Shown piece after piece: positions 54,674-63,919 of a stretch of DNA of 64,000 bases. This DNA is from Synechococcus sp. M16.1. Its GTDB lineage: Bacteria > Cyanobacteriota > Cyanobacteriia > PCC-6307 > Cyanobiaceae. The stretch spans positions 1,488,001-1,552,000 of the forward strand of contig NZ_CP047954.1 of NCBI RefSeq assembly GCF_014279895.1, written 5' to 3'. The notes below the pieces were generated by a model. The model had not been told where the DNA came from, did no database searches, and worked only from the letters and a program-made list of their open reading frames with translations. Positions within the stretch are counted from its first letter, which is position 1, and every line of letters starts with the position of its first letter. The position numbers and the translations under genes are program-made.

Positions 54674-55612
54674 ATGAGCACCGCATCCAAGCGACGGGGA
54701 ATCATCCTGGCTGGCGGGAGCGGCACTCGGCTGCATCCGATCACCCAGGCCGTCAGCAAACAACTGCTGCCGGTTTACGACAAGCCAATGATTTATTACC
54801 CGCTCAGCACCCTGATGCTGGCGGGAATCCGCGAGGTGCTGATCATCACCACCCCCCACGACCGGGAGTCCTTCCAGCGCTTGCTCGGTGATGGCAGACG
54901 CTGGGGGATGACCATCGAGTACGCCGTGCAACCGAGCCCGGATGGCTTAGCTCAGGCGTTCTTGATTGGTGCCGACTTCCTGGCGGGCCACCCCGCTGCC
55001 CTGGTTCTGGGAGACAACCTCTTCCACGGGCATGATCTGGTGCCCCAGCTGGTGAACAGCAACGCTCAGGCCCTAGGAGCGACGGTGTTTGCCTACCCCG
55101 TCAGTGATCCAGAGCGTTATGGCGTGGCCGAGTTTGATGCCGATGGCCGCGTGCTGAGCCTGGAGGAAAAACCTCAGCAGCCCAAGAGCCGCTACGCGGT
55201 CACCGGGTTGTACTTCTACGACGACAGCGTCGTGGAACGAGCTCGTCAGGTAAAGCCATCAGCACGTGGCGAGCTGGAGATCACCGATCTCAATCAGATG
55301 TATCTGAATGAAGGGCTGCTGCGGGTGGAGCTGATGGGCCGGGGCATGGCTTGGCTCGACACCGGCACCTGCGATTCCCTCAACGATGCCGGCGGCTACA
55401 TCCGCACGCTCGAACATCGCCAGGGACTGAAGGTGGGTTGCCCGGAGGAGGTGGCCTGGCGCCAGGGCTGGATCACAGCAGAACAGTTGAGTCAGCTGGC
55501 GCAGCCCCTCAAGAAAAGTGGCTACGGCTCCTATCTCCTGCAAATGCTTGAGGAAAGCGTGAGCGATCACGCGGCTCTGCAAACCAGTCTGGAGGTGAGC
55601 CATGCAGGTTGA
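54674..55612 (+). CDS. rfbA: glucose-1-phosphate thymidylyltransferase
   Basis: RfbA makes dTDP-glucose, the first step of dTDP-L-rhamnose synthesis. The 312-residue protein has the nucleotidyltransferase motif [16 protein letters not shown] and the sugar-binding segment [18 protein letters not shown] near the N-terminus, then [11 protein letters not shown] (near residue 115), [20 protein letters not shown] and [11 protein letters not shown] start at the ATG at 54674; a GTG at 54662 is possible. It is the first gene of rfbA-rfbC-rfbD-rfbB. Confidence 0.96.
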   Translation: MSTASKRRGIILAGGSGTRLHPITQAVSKQLLPVYDKPMIYYPLSTLMLAGIREVLIITTPHDRESFQRLLGDGRRWGMTIEYAVQPSPDGLAQAFLIGADFLAGHPAALVLGDNLFHGHDLVPQLVNSNAQALGATVFAYPVSDPERYGVAEFDADGRVLSLEEKPQQPKSRYAVTGLYFYDDSVVERARQVKPSARGELEITDLNQMYLNEGLLRVELMGRGMAWLDTGTCDSLNDAGGYIRTLEHRQGLKVGCPEEVAWRQGWITAEQLSQLAQPLKKSGYGSYLLQMLEESVSDHAALQTSLEVSHAG

Positions 55613-56192
55613 ACAACTCAAAACACCGTCCGGTGCGGTGATGCAGGGTCCCCTGCTGATCACGCCCCAGGCCTTCGGCGATGACCGTGGCTGGTTTTAC
55701 GAAAGCTGGAACCAACGAAAGTTCGATGAAGCCGTCGGCGAATCGGTGCTGTTCTCGCAGGACAACCACTCCCGCTCGATTCAAGGCGTGCTGCGTGGAC
55801 TGCACTACCAGCTCGCACCGGAACCCCAGGCCAAGCTGGTGCGTGCCTCGGTCGGGGTGATCTACGACGTCGCCGTCGATATCCGACGCAACTCACCAAC
55901 CTTTGGCACCTGGGTCGGCGCCGAACTGAGTGCCGAGAACAAATGCCAGCTTTGGATTCCTGAGGGCTTCGCCCACGGCTTTCTCACCCTCAGTGACGTT
56001 GCTGAGGTGCAATACAAGGCACGAGGGTTCTGGAACAAATCCTGTGAACGGGCCATCGTCTGGAATGATCCAGATCTGGTCATTGCCTGGCCGATCGATC
56101 GGCTGCAGGGTGCCGAGGTGAGCCTCTCGAGCAAAGATGCCGAAGCAGCAGGGTTCAAAGCCGCTGAAGCCGCCGGAGACGTTTTCCCATGA
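55602..56192 (+). CDS. rfbC: dTDP-4-dehydrorhamnose 3,5-epimerase
   Basis: RfbC epimerises C3 and C5 of dTDP-4-keto-6-deoxyglucose. The 196-residue cupin has the conserved segments [35 protein letters not shown] (catalytic His in LRGLHYQ near residue 67) and [15 protein letters not shown]. The start overlaps the end of rfbA by 11 bases. The end overlaps rfbD by four bases, so the whole operon is translationally coupled. Confidence 0.96.
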   Translation: MQVEQLKTPSGAVMQGPLLITPQAFGDDRGWFYESWNQRKFDEAVGESVLFSQDNHSRSIQGVLRGLHYQLAPEPQAKLVRASVGVIYDVAVDIRRNSPTFGTWVGAELSAENKCQLWIPEGFAHGFLTLSDVAEVQYKARGFWNKSCERAIVWNDPDLVIAWPIDRLQGAEVSLSSKDAEAAGFKAAEAAGDVFP

Positions 56193-57073
56193 AAGTGCTG
56201 CTCACCGGAGCTGGCGGTCAGCTGGGTCAGGCTCTGATCACTTCCGCCCCTGAGGGACTCGAGCTGGTGGCCACCAGCCGTGAGCAGCTTGACCTGGCGG
56301 ACCCTGAAGCCTGCCGCAGCGCCGTGGAACAGCACCAGCCCGACTGGGTGCTCAACTCCGGTGCTTACACAGCGGTGGACAAGGCTGAGTCGGAGCCCGA
56401 ACTGGCCCACGCCGTGAATGCCGGGGCACCGGAGGCCTTCGCCCGCGCTCTTGATCAACAAGGGGGACGCCTGCTCCAGATCAGCACCGACTTCGTCTTC
56501 AACGGAACCCAGGGAACGCCGTATCAACCCGAGCAGGCCCGCGACCCTCTCGGTGCTTACGGCGCCAGCAAAGCTGCTGGAGAAGCTGCGGTCCAATCGA
56601 TTTTTGGAGCAGGAGGCCGTGGCCTGATCCTGCGCACCAGCTGGGTGATCGGGCCCGTGGGCAGAAACTTCGCCCTCACCATGCTCCGCCTCCACCGGGA
56701 ACGGGATCAACTGGGTGTTGTCGCCGATCAGGTGGGCTGTCCCACCAGCACCCTCAACCTTGCTCAAGCCTGCTGGCAAACCCTTCAGAGCGCTGGTGAC
56801 CGGGAATTACCAGCCGTCATGCACTGGAGTGATGCCGGCGCCGCCAGCTGGTACGACGTGGCGGTGGCCGTGGGCCAAATCGGTGCTGACCTGGGGCTCA
56901 TCGACACTCCCGCAGCCGTTCAACCGATCACAACAGCGGACTACCCGACCCCTGCTGAACGGCCGGCCTATTCCCTTCTGGACTGCACAGCAACCCGAGC
57001 CGCCCTGGAACTCAACGGTGAGCACTGGCAACAAGCCCTCAAAACCGTGTTGCAGCAGGCCAAAACGCCATGA
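56189..57073 (+). CDS. rfbD: dTDP-4-dehydrorhamnose reductase
   Basis: RfbD reduces the keto group with NADPH to form dTDP-L-rhamnose. The 294-residue SDR protein has LLTGAGGQLGQAL at residues 3-15, the catalytic YGASKAAGE (near residue 127) with ISTDFVFNG before it, and RTSWVIGP. The start overlaps rfbC by four bases. Confidence 0.95.
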   Translation: MKVLLTGAGGQLGQALITSAPEGLELVATSREQLDLADPEACRSAVEQHQPDWVLNSGAYTAVDKAESEPELAHAVNAGAPEAFARALDQQGGRLLQISTDFVFNGTQGTPYQPEQARDPLGAYGASKAAGEAAVQSIFGAGGRGLILRTSWVIGPVGRNFALTMLRLHRERDQLGVVADQVGCPTSTLNLAQACWQTLQSAGDRELPAVMHWSDAGAASWYDVAVAVGQIGADLGLIDTPAAVQPITTADYPTPAERPAYSLLDCTATRAALELNGEHWQQALKTVLQQAKTP

Positions 57074-57130
57074 ACGGCCACTGAGTTCAACACCCCAGCC
57101 CCAAACAACCCCCAATCCACGCTCACACCA

Positions 57131-58276
57131 ATGGTTTCGTCCATGCCCTCCGCCTCCGACCTGCTGGGAGATCGCCGCAGAGTTCTGGTCACCGGAGGTG
57201 CCGGCTTCATTGGCGGCGCTGTTGTGCGCAGACTTCTGCGGGAGACCAAGGTCACCGTCTTCAACCTCGACAAGATGGGCTATGCCAGCGACCTTTCCTC
57301 AATTGAGGAGGTGCTGAGCGAGCTGGGCGAAGAGGCGAACGATCGCCACAGACTGCAGAAGGTGGATCTGACCGATGCAGCAGCCGTTGAGGCTGCGGTG
57401 CATGAAGCCGATCCTGATCTGGTGATGCACCTGGCAGCGGAAAGCCACGTGGATCGATCCATCTCCGGCCCCGGAGTGTTCATCGAGAGCAACGTCAACG
57501 GCACCTACAACCTCCTGCAGGCGGTGCGGAGCCACTACGAGGGCCTAAGCGGTGAACGCCGGGATGCCTTCCGGATGCACCACATCAGCACCGACGAAGT
57601 CTTTGGGTCCCTGGGCGCCGAGGGGCGTTTCTCAGAGACAACGCCCTACGACCCCCGCAGCCCCTACTCCGCCAGCAAGGCAGCGAGCGATCACCTCGTT
57701 CAGGCATGGCACCACACCTTTGGGCTTCCTGTGGTGCTCACCAACTGCTCAAACAATTACGGCCCCTGGCAGTTCCCGGAAAAACTCATCCCTGTGGTCA
57801 CCTTGAAGGCCGCTGGAGGTGAGTCGATTCCTCTCTACGGAGATGGGCTGAATGTGCGGGATTGGTTGTACGTGGAAGACCACGTCGATGCATTGCTTCT
57901 GGCGGCCTGCAACGGAGCCTCGGGCCGCAGTTACTGCGTTGGCGGCCACGGTGAACGCACCAACAAGGAGGTTGTTCACGCCATCTGCCAACAGTTGGAT
58001 CAAAGCCGCCCTGCATCGGCTCCCCACGCCGACCTGATCACGCCGGTGACCGACCGTCCTGGCCACGATCGCCGCTACGCGATTGACCCAGGCCGCATCA
58101 GTTCCGAGCTGGGCTGGAGGCCTCGCCACAATGTGGAACAGGGCTTGGCGGAGACCGTGCACTGGTACCTGTCCCATCAGAAATGGTGCAGCAAGGTGCG
58201 AGAGCGGGCGGGATATGACGGCAGCAGATTGGGCATTGAAACGGTGAAGCATCAAGGCACAACACCGGACCGTTGA
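57131..58276 (+). CDS. rfbB: dTDP-glucose 4,6-dehydratase
   Basis: RfbB oxidises and dehydrates dTDP-glucose to the 4-keto-6-deoxy sugar, the second step of the pathway although it is last in the operon. The 381-residue protein has the NAD motif VTGGAGFIGGAVVRRLL (near 19), HLAAESHVDRSISGP (near 98), the catalytic STDEVFG and YSASKAASDHLV motifs (near 154 and 178), and NNYGPWQFPEKLIP. It starts at ATG 57131, with a second ATG at 57143 also possible. The 57-base gap to rfbD holds no obvious promoter. Confidence 0.96.
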   Translation: MVSSMPSASDLLGDRRRVLVTGGAGFIGGAVVRRLLRETKVTVFNLDKMGYASDLSSIEEVLSELGEEANDRHRLQKVDLTDAAAVEAAVHEADPDLVMHLAAESHVDRSISGPGVFIESNVNGTYNLLQAVRSHYEGLSGERRDAFRMHHISTDEVFGSLGAEGRFSETTPYDPRSPYSASKAASDHLVQAWHHTFGLPVVLTNCSNNYGPWQFPEKLIPVVTLKAAGGESIPLYGDGLNVRDWLYVEDHVDALLLAACNGASGRSYCVGGHGERTNKEVVHAICQQLDQSRPASAPHADLITPVTDRPGHDRRYAIDPGRISSELGWRPRHNVEQGLAETVHWYLSHQKWCSKVRERAGYDGSRLGIETVKHQGTTPDR

Positions 58277-58350
58277 TGCGGACCGACGCCACGACCACCG
58301 GACAGTGATCACGGATGATCGATGGAACGCTCGATCGCGCCGTGGATCCG

Positions 58351-59748
58351 ATGACGCAGCCGTTCAGGATTGAAACCGACAGCCTGGGGGGCATTGAGGT
58401 GATGTCCGAGGCGCTCTGGGGAGCACAGACCCAGCGGTCGCTTCAGAACTTCGCCATCAGCGACGAACGGATCCCGCTTGAAATCATCCAGGCCCTGGCC
58501 TGGATCAAGCGCTCCTGCGCCACGGTGAACGGCCAGCATGCGCTTCTGAACCCACAACAGGTGGAGCTGATCTGCACGGCGGCCGATGCCATTGCCGCTG
58601 GCCAGCACAACGATCAGTTCCCACTGCGGGTCTGGCAGACCGGAAGCGGGACCCAGACCAACATGAACATCAACGAGGTGATCAGCAATCTGGCGTCTCA
58701 GGCCTCAGGCACCGCCCTCGGCAGCCACAGCCCAGTGCACCCGAATGACCACGTCAATCGGTCGCAATCCACCAATGATGTGTTTCCCGCAGCGATTCAC
58801 GTCGCCGCGGCCAAGCACCTGAAGGACGGGCTGCTGCCGGCGCTCGATGCCCTGGTGCAGGCCTTGGATGCCAAAGCCCAGGCCTGGATGCCCATCGTCA
58901 AGATTGGCCGCACCCATCTGCAGGATGCGGTGCCCCTGCGTCTGGGCGATGAAGTGGGCGCCTGGCGGGATCAACTCAAACAAGCCCAGGCATGGCTGGA
59001 GGACTGTCTGGTCAGCCTCGGCGATCTTCCCCTGGGGGGCACCGCCGTGGGCACGGGGTTGAACACGCCGCCGGGCTTCCGCCATGCCGTTGCGGACGAG
59101 CTGAGCCGGGTCGCCGGCGTCAAGGTTCGTCCCGCTGACAACCTCTTCGCTGTGATGGCCGGCCATGACGCCCTCGTTCAAGCGATGGGCCAACTTCGCC
59201 TGCTGGCGGTGGCCCTGCTCCGGATCGCCAACGACGTACGGCTGCTTGGGTGTGGCCCCCGGGCAGGTCTGGGCGAGTTGCGGCTGCCCGCCAACGAACC
59301 CGGCAGCTCGATCATGCCGGGAAAAATCAATCCCACCCAGTGCGAAGCCATGGCCATGGTCTGCACCCAGGTGATCGGTCTCGATGGCGCCGTGGCAGCC
59401 GCTGGCGCAGGAGGCCATCTGCAGATGAATGTCTACAAGCCCTTGATCGGCTTCAACCTGCTGCAGTCGATCCGCATGCTCAAGGACGCCATGACCAGCT
59501 TCCGCCAGAACCTGGTGGAGGGTTTGGAGCCGGATCGGGAGCAGATTCAGCGGTTCGTGGATCGCTCCTTGATGCTGGTCACCGCCTTGACCCCCAGCAT
59601 TGGTTACGAAAAGGCCAGTTCCATCGCTCAGCATGCCCACCATCAGGGGTTGACGCTGAAGCAGGCGGCCCTGGAGCTCGGCCACATCAGCGAAGTCGAC
59701 TTTGATCAGCAGGTGAATCCCGGCGCCATGGCCGCTCCGGAGGCCTGA
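58351..59748 (+). CDS. fumC: fumarate hydratase, class II
   Basis: FumC interconverts fumarate and malate, which in cyanobacteria recycles fumarate released in nucleotide and arginine synthesis. The protein has the aspartase/fumarase signature GSSIMPGKINPTQ (near 312) and the catalytic loops SQSTNDVFPAAIH (near 130) and KIGRTHLQDAVPLRLG (near 183). I start at the ATG at 58351 (MTQPFRIETDSLG, 465 residues), which matches the family; an ATG at 58315 would add 12 residues. It follows rfbB by about 75 bases. Confidence 0.96.
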   Translation: MTQPFRIETDSLGGIEVMSEALWGAQTQRSLQNFAISDERIPLEIIQALAWIKRSCATVNGQHALLNPQQVELICTAADAIAAGQHNDQFPLRVWQTGSGTQTNMNINEVISNLASQASGTALGSHSPVHPNDHVNRSQSTNDVFPAAIHVAAAKHLKDGLLPALDALVQALDAKAQAWMPIVKIGRTHLQDAVPLRLGDEVGAWRDQLKQAQAWLEDCLVSLGDLPLGGTAVGTGLNTPPGFRHAVADELSRVAGVKVRPADNLFAVMAGHDALVQAMGQLRLLAVALLRIANDVRLLGCGPRAGLGELRLPANEPGSSIMPGKINPTQCEAMAMVCTQVIGLDGAVAAAGAGGHLQMNVYKPLIGFNLLQSIRMLKDAMTSFRQNLVEGLEPDREQIQRFVDRSLMLVTALTPSIGYEKASSIAQHAHHQGLTLKQAALELGHISEVDFDQQVNPGAMAAPEA

Positions 59749-59750
59749 CC

Positions 59751-62525
59751 TCAGGCGGCCCGCTCCGTTGCCGGGTTGAGCGCAGCGGAAGCCGGCACCA
59801 GATCCTCGGCTTCAGCCACGGGGAAGCGGTTGATCGCTTTCAGCGCCTGACGGGCATGGCTGCGCAGTTGCTCGCTGATCGCTTCGCAGTAGGGCACCTG
59901 GGCCAGAAGGTCCACGGTGCGGCGCATGATGCGCACCACATCGCCCTCATCCAGCGAGGTATTGGCGATCAGATCGCTCCAGGAGGTTCCCCGCGCCCAG
60001 GCATCCACAAGGCCCATGAGCTCGGGTTCCCACCAGGCCGGCACCACCACACCGGCGCGTTCCTGGGCCCGCAGCAGCTCGCGACGCAGACCCGAAAGAT
60101 CCTGCAGGGCTTCCTCAGCTGCAGCAGGCGGTGGAAAGCCACTCCACAGGTCGGGGCGGTTGACCTCGGTGCTGATCGCCTCGAACACCGCTGCCAGGTC
60201 TGGGGGGGAAAGGTCATCGAGATGGCCACTCATCAGCGCCAGCCCCAGCCAGAGTTCGTTGTCGCCCCGCAAGGCAGCAACGGTGCGGCCGATCTCCGTG
60301 GGATCCAGCTCATCGAGGCATCCGAAGTGCTGGAGGATCTCCATCAAAGCCAGGAAGGTCTCCCAGTGGCGGTTGGCCCGCTGATGCAACAGCTGCTGCC
60401 GTTCAGCGATCTCCAGCTCCAGATCTTCCATGCGCCGGCGGTGCTTCTTCAGCTGTTTGCGATCTCCCCAGCGATGGGCCGGATGCTGCTCCTGCTCCTG
60501 CTCCAGATCCCGCACCAGCCGGGCCTGGGTCAACACCTCCCCAGCCAGGTCGTATTGCGGGGTGGTCATGTCGTGGCGCCGGGCCATGTGGGCCACGGCT
60601 AACGCCAAACCACCACTGGCCTGATCGCCATGGCGCAACTCACCGGAGCGGGAGAGCTCCGGGACATCCAGGCCATCCACCTGCAGGCAACTGAGCTCCG
60701 CATGGATGCTCACCACGGCCTGACAGGGCAGCAGGATCCAGACGTTTTCATCGGTCAGGCAGAGCAGCAGCGGGAACTGACCGGGCCCCTTCACCTTCTC
60801 AACGATCACCGCGGGCGCGACGCGCCCCCGCAGCTGCGGCGATTTGAGGCTGACCAGGGTGCCGGTGCTGGCGAACTGCAGGGCCATCGTCAGCTCATTG
60901 GCCAGCGTCTCCTCGGCCTGCTGCTGAAGGATGCGGAGCAAGCGCCGCTCTTCGCGGAGCCGCCCACGCATTTTTTCGTAGTCCTCAAAATCTTCCCAGG
61001 GGATGTCACCGGCGACACCCTCCAGCTGGCTGAGTTGCAACCGCAGCTGCGACAGGTTCTCCTCGTCCTCCACGAGGTCCAGCCCCGCCAGGTAGCGGCC
61101 AAAACTGCGCTCCACCAGCTCCCTGGCCTTGGCCAGATCGTGGCGCTGCAGCAGGTTGAGAACCATGCCGTAGCTGGGGGTGAACTGGCTCACCAGGGGG
61201 TCGGCGGGACTTGTCGCCAGTTGACCTGCCTCACGCACACCTTCAAACCGGCTTTGCACCGTCACGACGTAGCCCTGAGAATCGAGGCCCCGCCGTCCGG
61301 CCCGGCCGGCCATCTGGAGGAACTCACTGCCCATCAGCGGGCGATGCCCCCGCTCGGTGCGTTTGGAGAGGGCCGCAATCACCGTGCTGCGGGCCGGCAT
61401 GTTGATGCCTGCCGCCAGGGTCTCCGTGGCGAAGACCACCTTCACCAACCCCTGCTGGAAGAGCTCTTCGATCAACTCCTTCCAGGCGGGCAGAACACCG
61501 GCGTGGTGGGCAGCGATGCCCCGCAGCAGCGCATCAGCGTGAATTCCATCCCGAACGGCCTCGGGGTTGTTGTGGCTGTAGGCGGTTAGGCGTTCCTTGA
61601 TCCGCGCCTGCTCCTCCTGGGTCACCAGGCATTGCACCCCCAGATCACGCACCGCCTTGTCACAACCGCGGCGGCTGAAGATGAAATAAATGGCCGGGAG
61701 CATCTGCCGCTCCGCCATCTGAGCCACAACAAAGCTGATCGGTGGTGGCTCGGGTTGCGGCGGCCTCTGGGAACGCCCTTTGCGCTTGTGCCCCTTGGGC
61801 GCGCGCCAGACCTTGCAGTTGGGATGAAGACCCGTACCGGCTTCGTTGAGCAGTGGATGCAACCCCTTGGCACTGCAGAAGCTGAACTGCAGCGGTACCG
61901 GCCGGTGATCACTCATCACCAACGTGGTCGGACCATGCACCTTCTCGATCCAGTCGGTCAGCTGCCCGGCATTGGCCACGGTCGCGGAGAGCGCCACCAG
62001 CTGCACCGTGGGTGGGCAGTGAATGATCGACTCCTCCCAGACCGTGCCGCGCTGGGAATCGTTCATGTAATGGCACTCATCGAGCACCACCGCTTCCACA
62101 TCAGCCAGGGGATCGTCATGCTCATCCGCCTCGGCGTAGAGCATGTTGCGGAAGATCTCCGTGGTCATCACCACGATCGAGGCCTCGCGATTCACGCTGA
62201 GGTCACCGGTCATCAAACCCACGTTCTCCGCACCGAAGTGATCGCGGAAATCGCGCAGTTTCTGGTTGGACAGAGCCTTCAGCGGTGTTGTGTAAAAGAC
62301 CTTCTGGCCATGGGCCAGGGCGCGATGAATGGCGTATTCCCCGATCAGCGTCTTACCGGATCCCGTAGGGGCACTGACCACGACCGAGTGCCCCTGGTTG
62401 AGGGCATCCGTGGCCTCCAGCTGGAAATCATCCAGGGGGAAAGGAAAGATGTCTGAAGCCTTCAGCGGAGCACTGGAATCGACATCGGACTCGGATCGGG
62501 GGGTGACCGGTGTCGATTGGTTCAT
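59751..62525 (-). CDS. Ski2/Mtr4-like DEAD-box RNA helicase (HelY-type)
   Basis: The 924-residue helicase has Walker A APTGSGKT (near 53), DECHYMND in place of DEAD (near 149), SATVANA (motif III), a CxxC-free insertion rich in Lys and Pro (about 235-260), the second-domain motifs FSRRGCDK and AGRAGRRGLD, and a C-terminal DSHCT-like region. This is the superfamily of RNA-exosome helicases. It is present in cyanobacteria and plastids (ISE2-like), where it acts in RNA processing. It converges with fumC, two bases apart. The start is ATG at 62525. Confidence 0.9.
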   Translation of the reverse strand: MNQSTPVTPRSESDVDSSAPLKASDIFPFPLDDFQLEATDALNQGHSVVVSAPTGSGKTLIGEYAIHRALAHGQKVFYTTPLKALSNQKLRDFRDHFGAENVGLMTGDLSVNREASIVVMTTEIFRNMLYAEADEHDDPLADVEAVVLDECHYMNDSQRGTVWEESIIHCPPTVQLVALSATVANAGQLTDWIEKVHGPTTLVMSDHRPVPLQFSFCSAKGLHPLLNEAGTGLHPNCKVWRAPKGHKRKGRSQRPPQPEPPPISFVVAQMAERQMLPAIYFIFSRRGCDKAVRDLGVQCLVTQEEQARIKERLTAYSHNNPEAVRDGIHADALLRGIAAHHAGVLPAWKELIEELFQQGLVKVVFATETLAAGINMPARSTVIAALSKRTERGHRPLMGSEFLQMAGRAGRRGLDSQGYVVTVQSRFEGVREAGQLATSPADPLVSQFTPSYGMVLNLLQRHDLAKARELVERSFGRYLAGLDLVEDEENLSQLRLQLSQLEGVAGDIPWEDFEDYEKMRGRLREERRLLRILQQQAEETLANELTMALQFASTGTLVSLKSPQLRGRVAPAVIVEKVKGPGQFPLLLCLTDENVWILLPCQAVVSIHAELSCLQVDGLDVPELSRSGELRHGDQASGGLALAVAHMARRHDMTTPQYDLAGEVLTQARLVRDLEQEQEQHPAHRWGDRKQLKKHRRRMEDLELEIAERQQLLHQRANRHWETFLALMEILQHFGCLDELDPTEIGRTVAALRGDNELWLGLALMSGHLDDLSPPDLAAVFEAISTEVNRPDLWSGFPPPAAAEEALQDLSGLRRELLRAQERAGVVVPAWWEPELMGLVDAWARGTSWSDLIANTSLDEGDVVRIMRRTVDLLAQVPYCEAISEQLRSHARQALKAINRFPVAEAEDLVPASAALNPATERAA

Positions 62526-62613
62526 CGAATGATCTTAAGGAGCCTGGCTGAGCACTCTTTTCAACCAAGCGATAAGCCACGCCAATGCAATCAATCAGAT
62601 GTGCCGACCTCCT

Positions 62614-62642
62614 TTGACGGGACCCAACCGAATCATTAAAAA
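62614..62642 (+). promoter_or_regulatory. sigma70-like promoter
   Basis: TTGACG (62614-62619) and TAAAAA (62637-62642) are separated by exactly 17 bases, matching the consensus at five and four positions. Transcription would begin near 62649 toward the terminator at 62662 and the small gene at 62772. Confidence 0.5.
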
Positions 62643-62661
62643 TGTTGAAGAGAATGTATCG

Positions 62662-62691
62662 AGCTCTGGCAAGCACACCAGAGCTTTTTTT
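62662..62691 (+). terminator. intrinsic terminator with no upstream gene on its strand
   Basis: AGCTCTGG (62662-62669) and CCAGAGCT (62678-62685) form a perfect 8-bp stem with an 8-base loop, followed by a run of seven T (62685-62691). The nearest upstream plus-strand gene (fumC) ends almost 3 kb away, so this must end a short RNA starting nearby or attenuate transcription of the downstream gene. Confidence 0.75.
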
Positions 62692-62742
62692 GTGCCTGCA
62701 ATTAAGCGGTCGAAATGGTGACAGCGGCACTTCGCCGGTGCC

Positions 62743-62775
62743 ATGACAGAGGAGAACGAACGCCACGGCCTGTGA
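62743..62775 (+). other. possible 10-codon leader ORF overlapping the next start
   Basis: ATG at 62743 opens a ten-codon frame encoding MTEENERHGL, whose TGA (62773-62775) overlaps the GTG start at 62772. The overlap is of the GTGA type seen between translationally coupled genes. The peptide is very short and could be accidental. Confidence 0.3.
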
Positions 62776-63002
62776 CCAGCACCCAGCTCACCAAGCCGCG
62801 GCCGGCTGAAGACACCCTGATCGATGCCCTGAGGGGCTGCCGCGACGTGAAGGAGCTGAAGGCCCTCGAACAACGCCTGGCATCCACAACCGATGCGCCG
62901 CCGCTGTTCACCTGGATCTGCGATCTGCTCGTGGCACGACGCATCTCCCGTGGCCTCGCCGCCCGCCTGCTGTTTGAACTCCACAACGGGGACTCGACCT
63001 AG
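62772..63002 (+). CDS. small helical protein of unknown function
   Basis: This 76-residue protein starts with GTG at 62772 and encodes TSTQLTKPRPAEDTLIDALRGC and a mainly helical body, with two cysteines. The frame is open to an ATG at 62715, which would add 19 residues of basic sequence, but the GTG fits a coupling overlap with a preceding short ORF. I recognise no family. Its last codons overlap the end of the convergent BASS transporter gene by four bases. Confidence 0.55.
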   Translation: MTSTQLTKPRPAEDTLIDALRGCRDVKELKALEQRLASTTDAPPLFTWICDLLVARRISRGLAARLLFELHNGDST

Positions 63003-63919
63003 GGCGAGCGGCGCCTCCACACGGCAGCAAGGGCACTGCCGATCAGGCAGTGAATCACTGCAGAGATGGCACCCGGCAACGCCGTAAGGGGACTGGCGAA
63101 CCCGCCACTGCGGGCGAGCACCACGGCCAGTCCCGAGTTCTGCATGCCCACCTCGATGCTGATGGTGCGCTGAGCCTGCACGCTCTGCCCCGCCAGCAGG
63201 GGAATCAGCCAGCCGAGCAGGAAGCCGCCGCCATGCAGCAGCAGGCAAGCCAGGATCAGCACAGGCCCCTGCTGACGCAGCACAGCCGTCTGGCTGCCCA
63301 CGATGCTGGAGACGATCATCACGATGGCCATCACCGCCAGGGGAGGCATCACCGGCTCAATCCGCTGGGCCACACCAGGCAGACCACGCTTGAGTACAAC
63401 CCCAACGGTGACCGGCAGCAACACCACCTGAAGCACGGCCAGGAACAGAGCCCAACCGTCCACCGGCACGTACTGGCTGGCCAACACCTGCGTGAGACGC
63501 GGGGTCAACACCACCGCCGCCAGGGTGCTGATCGTGGTCATGACCACCGACAGCGCCACATCGCCACGGCCGATCAGAGCCACCACATTGCTGGCGGTCC
63601 CCCCCGGGCAGCAGCCGACCAGAATCAAGCCCACCGCAAGCGGGGCAGGCAGATGAAGAGCCGCCGCGATCCCAGCGGCAAGGCCCGGCATCACCAGAAA
63701 CTGCACCAGCACCCCCAGCAGCATGGCGCGGGGGCGTCGACCCACCCGGACGAAATCAGCGGGTGTCAACCCAACGCCCATGCCGAGCATGATCACGCCG
63801 AGTCCAAGGGCGATCAGTGGCCCCTTGAACCAGATGAACAGCGGGGGATGCAGCAAGGCCAGCAGAGCTCCCAGCAACGTCCAAAGCGGAAAGAGCAGAG
63901 TGAAACGCTCCCAGGTCAT
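62999..63919 (-). CDS. BASS-family (bile acid:Na+ symporter-like) transporter
   Basis: The 306-residue membrane protein has about nine or ten spans and the BASS motifs LVGCCPGGTASNVVALIGRGDVALS (near 111-135) and EVGMQNSGLAVVLA (near 263). The Gly-Gly-x-x-Ser/Asn segments line the sodium and substrate sites. Family members move pyruvate, pantothenate or other acids with sodium; SbtA-type bicarbonate transport belongs to a different family. I start at the ATG at 63919; an upstream start at 63985 would add 22 polar residues. The substrate is unknown. Confidence 0.87.
   Translation of the reverse strand: MTWERFTLLFPLWTLLGALLALLHPPLFIWFKGPLIALGLGVIMLGMGVGLTPADFVRVGRRPRAMLLGVLVQFLVMPGLAAGIAAALHLPAPLAVGLILVGCCPGGTASNVVALIGRGDVALSVVMTTISTLAAVVLTPRLTQVLASQYVPVDGWALFLAVLQVVLLPVTVGVVLKRGLPGVAQRIEPVMPPLAVMAIVMIVSSIVGSQTAVLRQQGPVLILACLLLHGGGFLLGWLIPLLAGQSVQAQRTISIEVGMQNSGLAVVLARSGGFASPLTALPGAISAVIHCLIGSALAAVWRRRSP

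Noticed and set aside
62428-62766. Minus-strand ORF across the helicase start and terminator region
   Set aside because: It overlaps the 5' end of the Ski2-like helicase in another frame and runs through the terminator hairpin; codon use is not typical.
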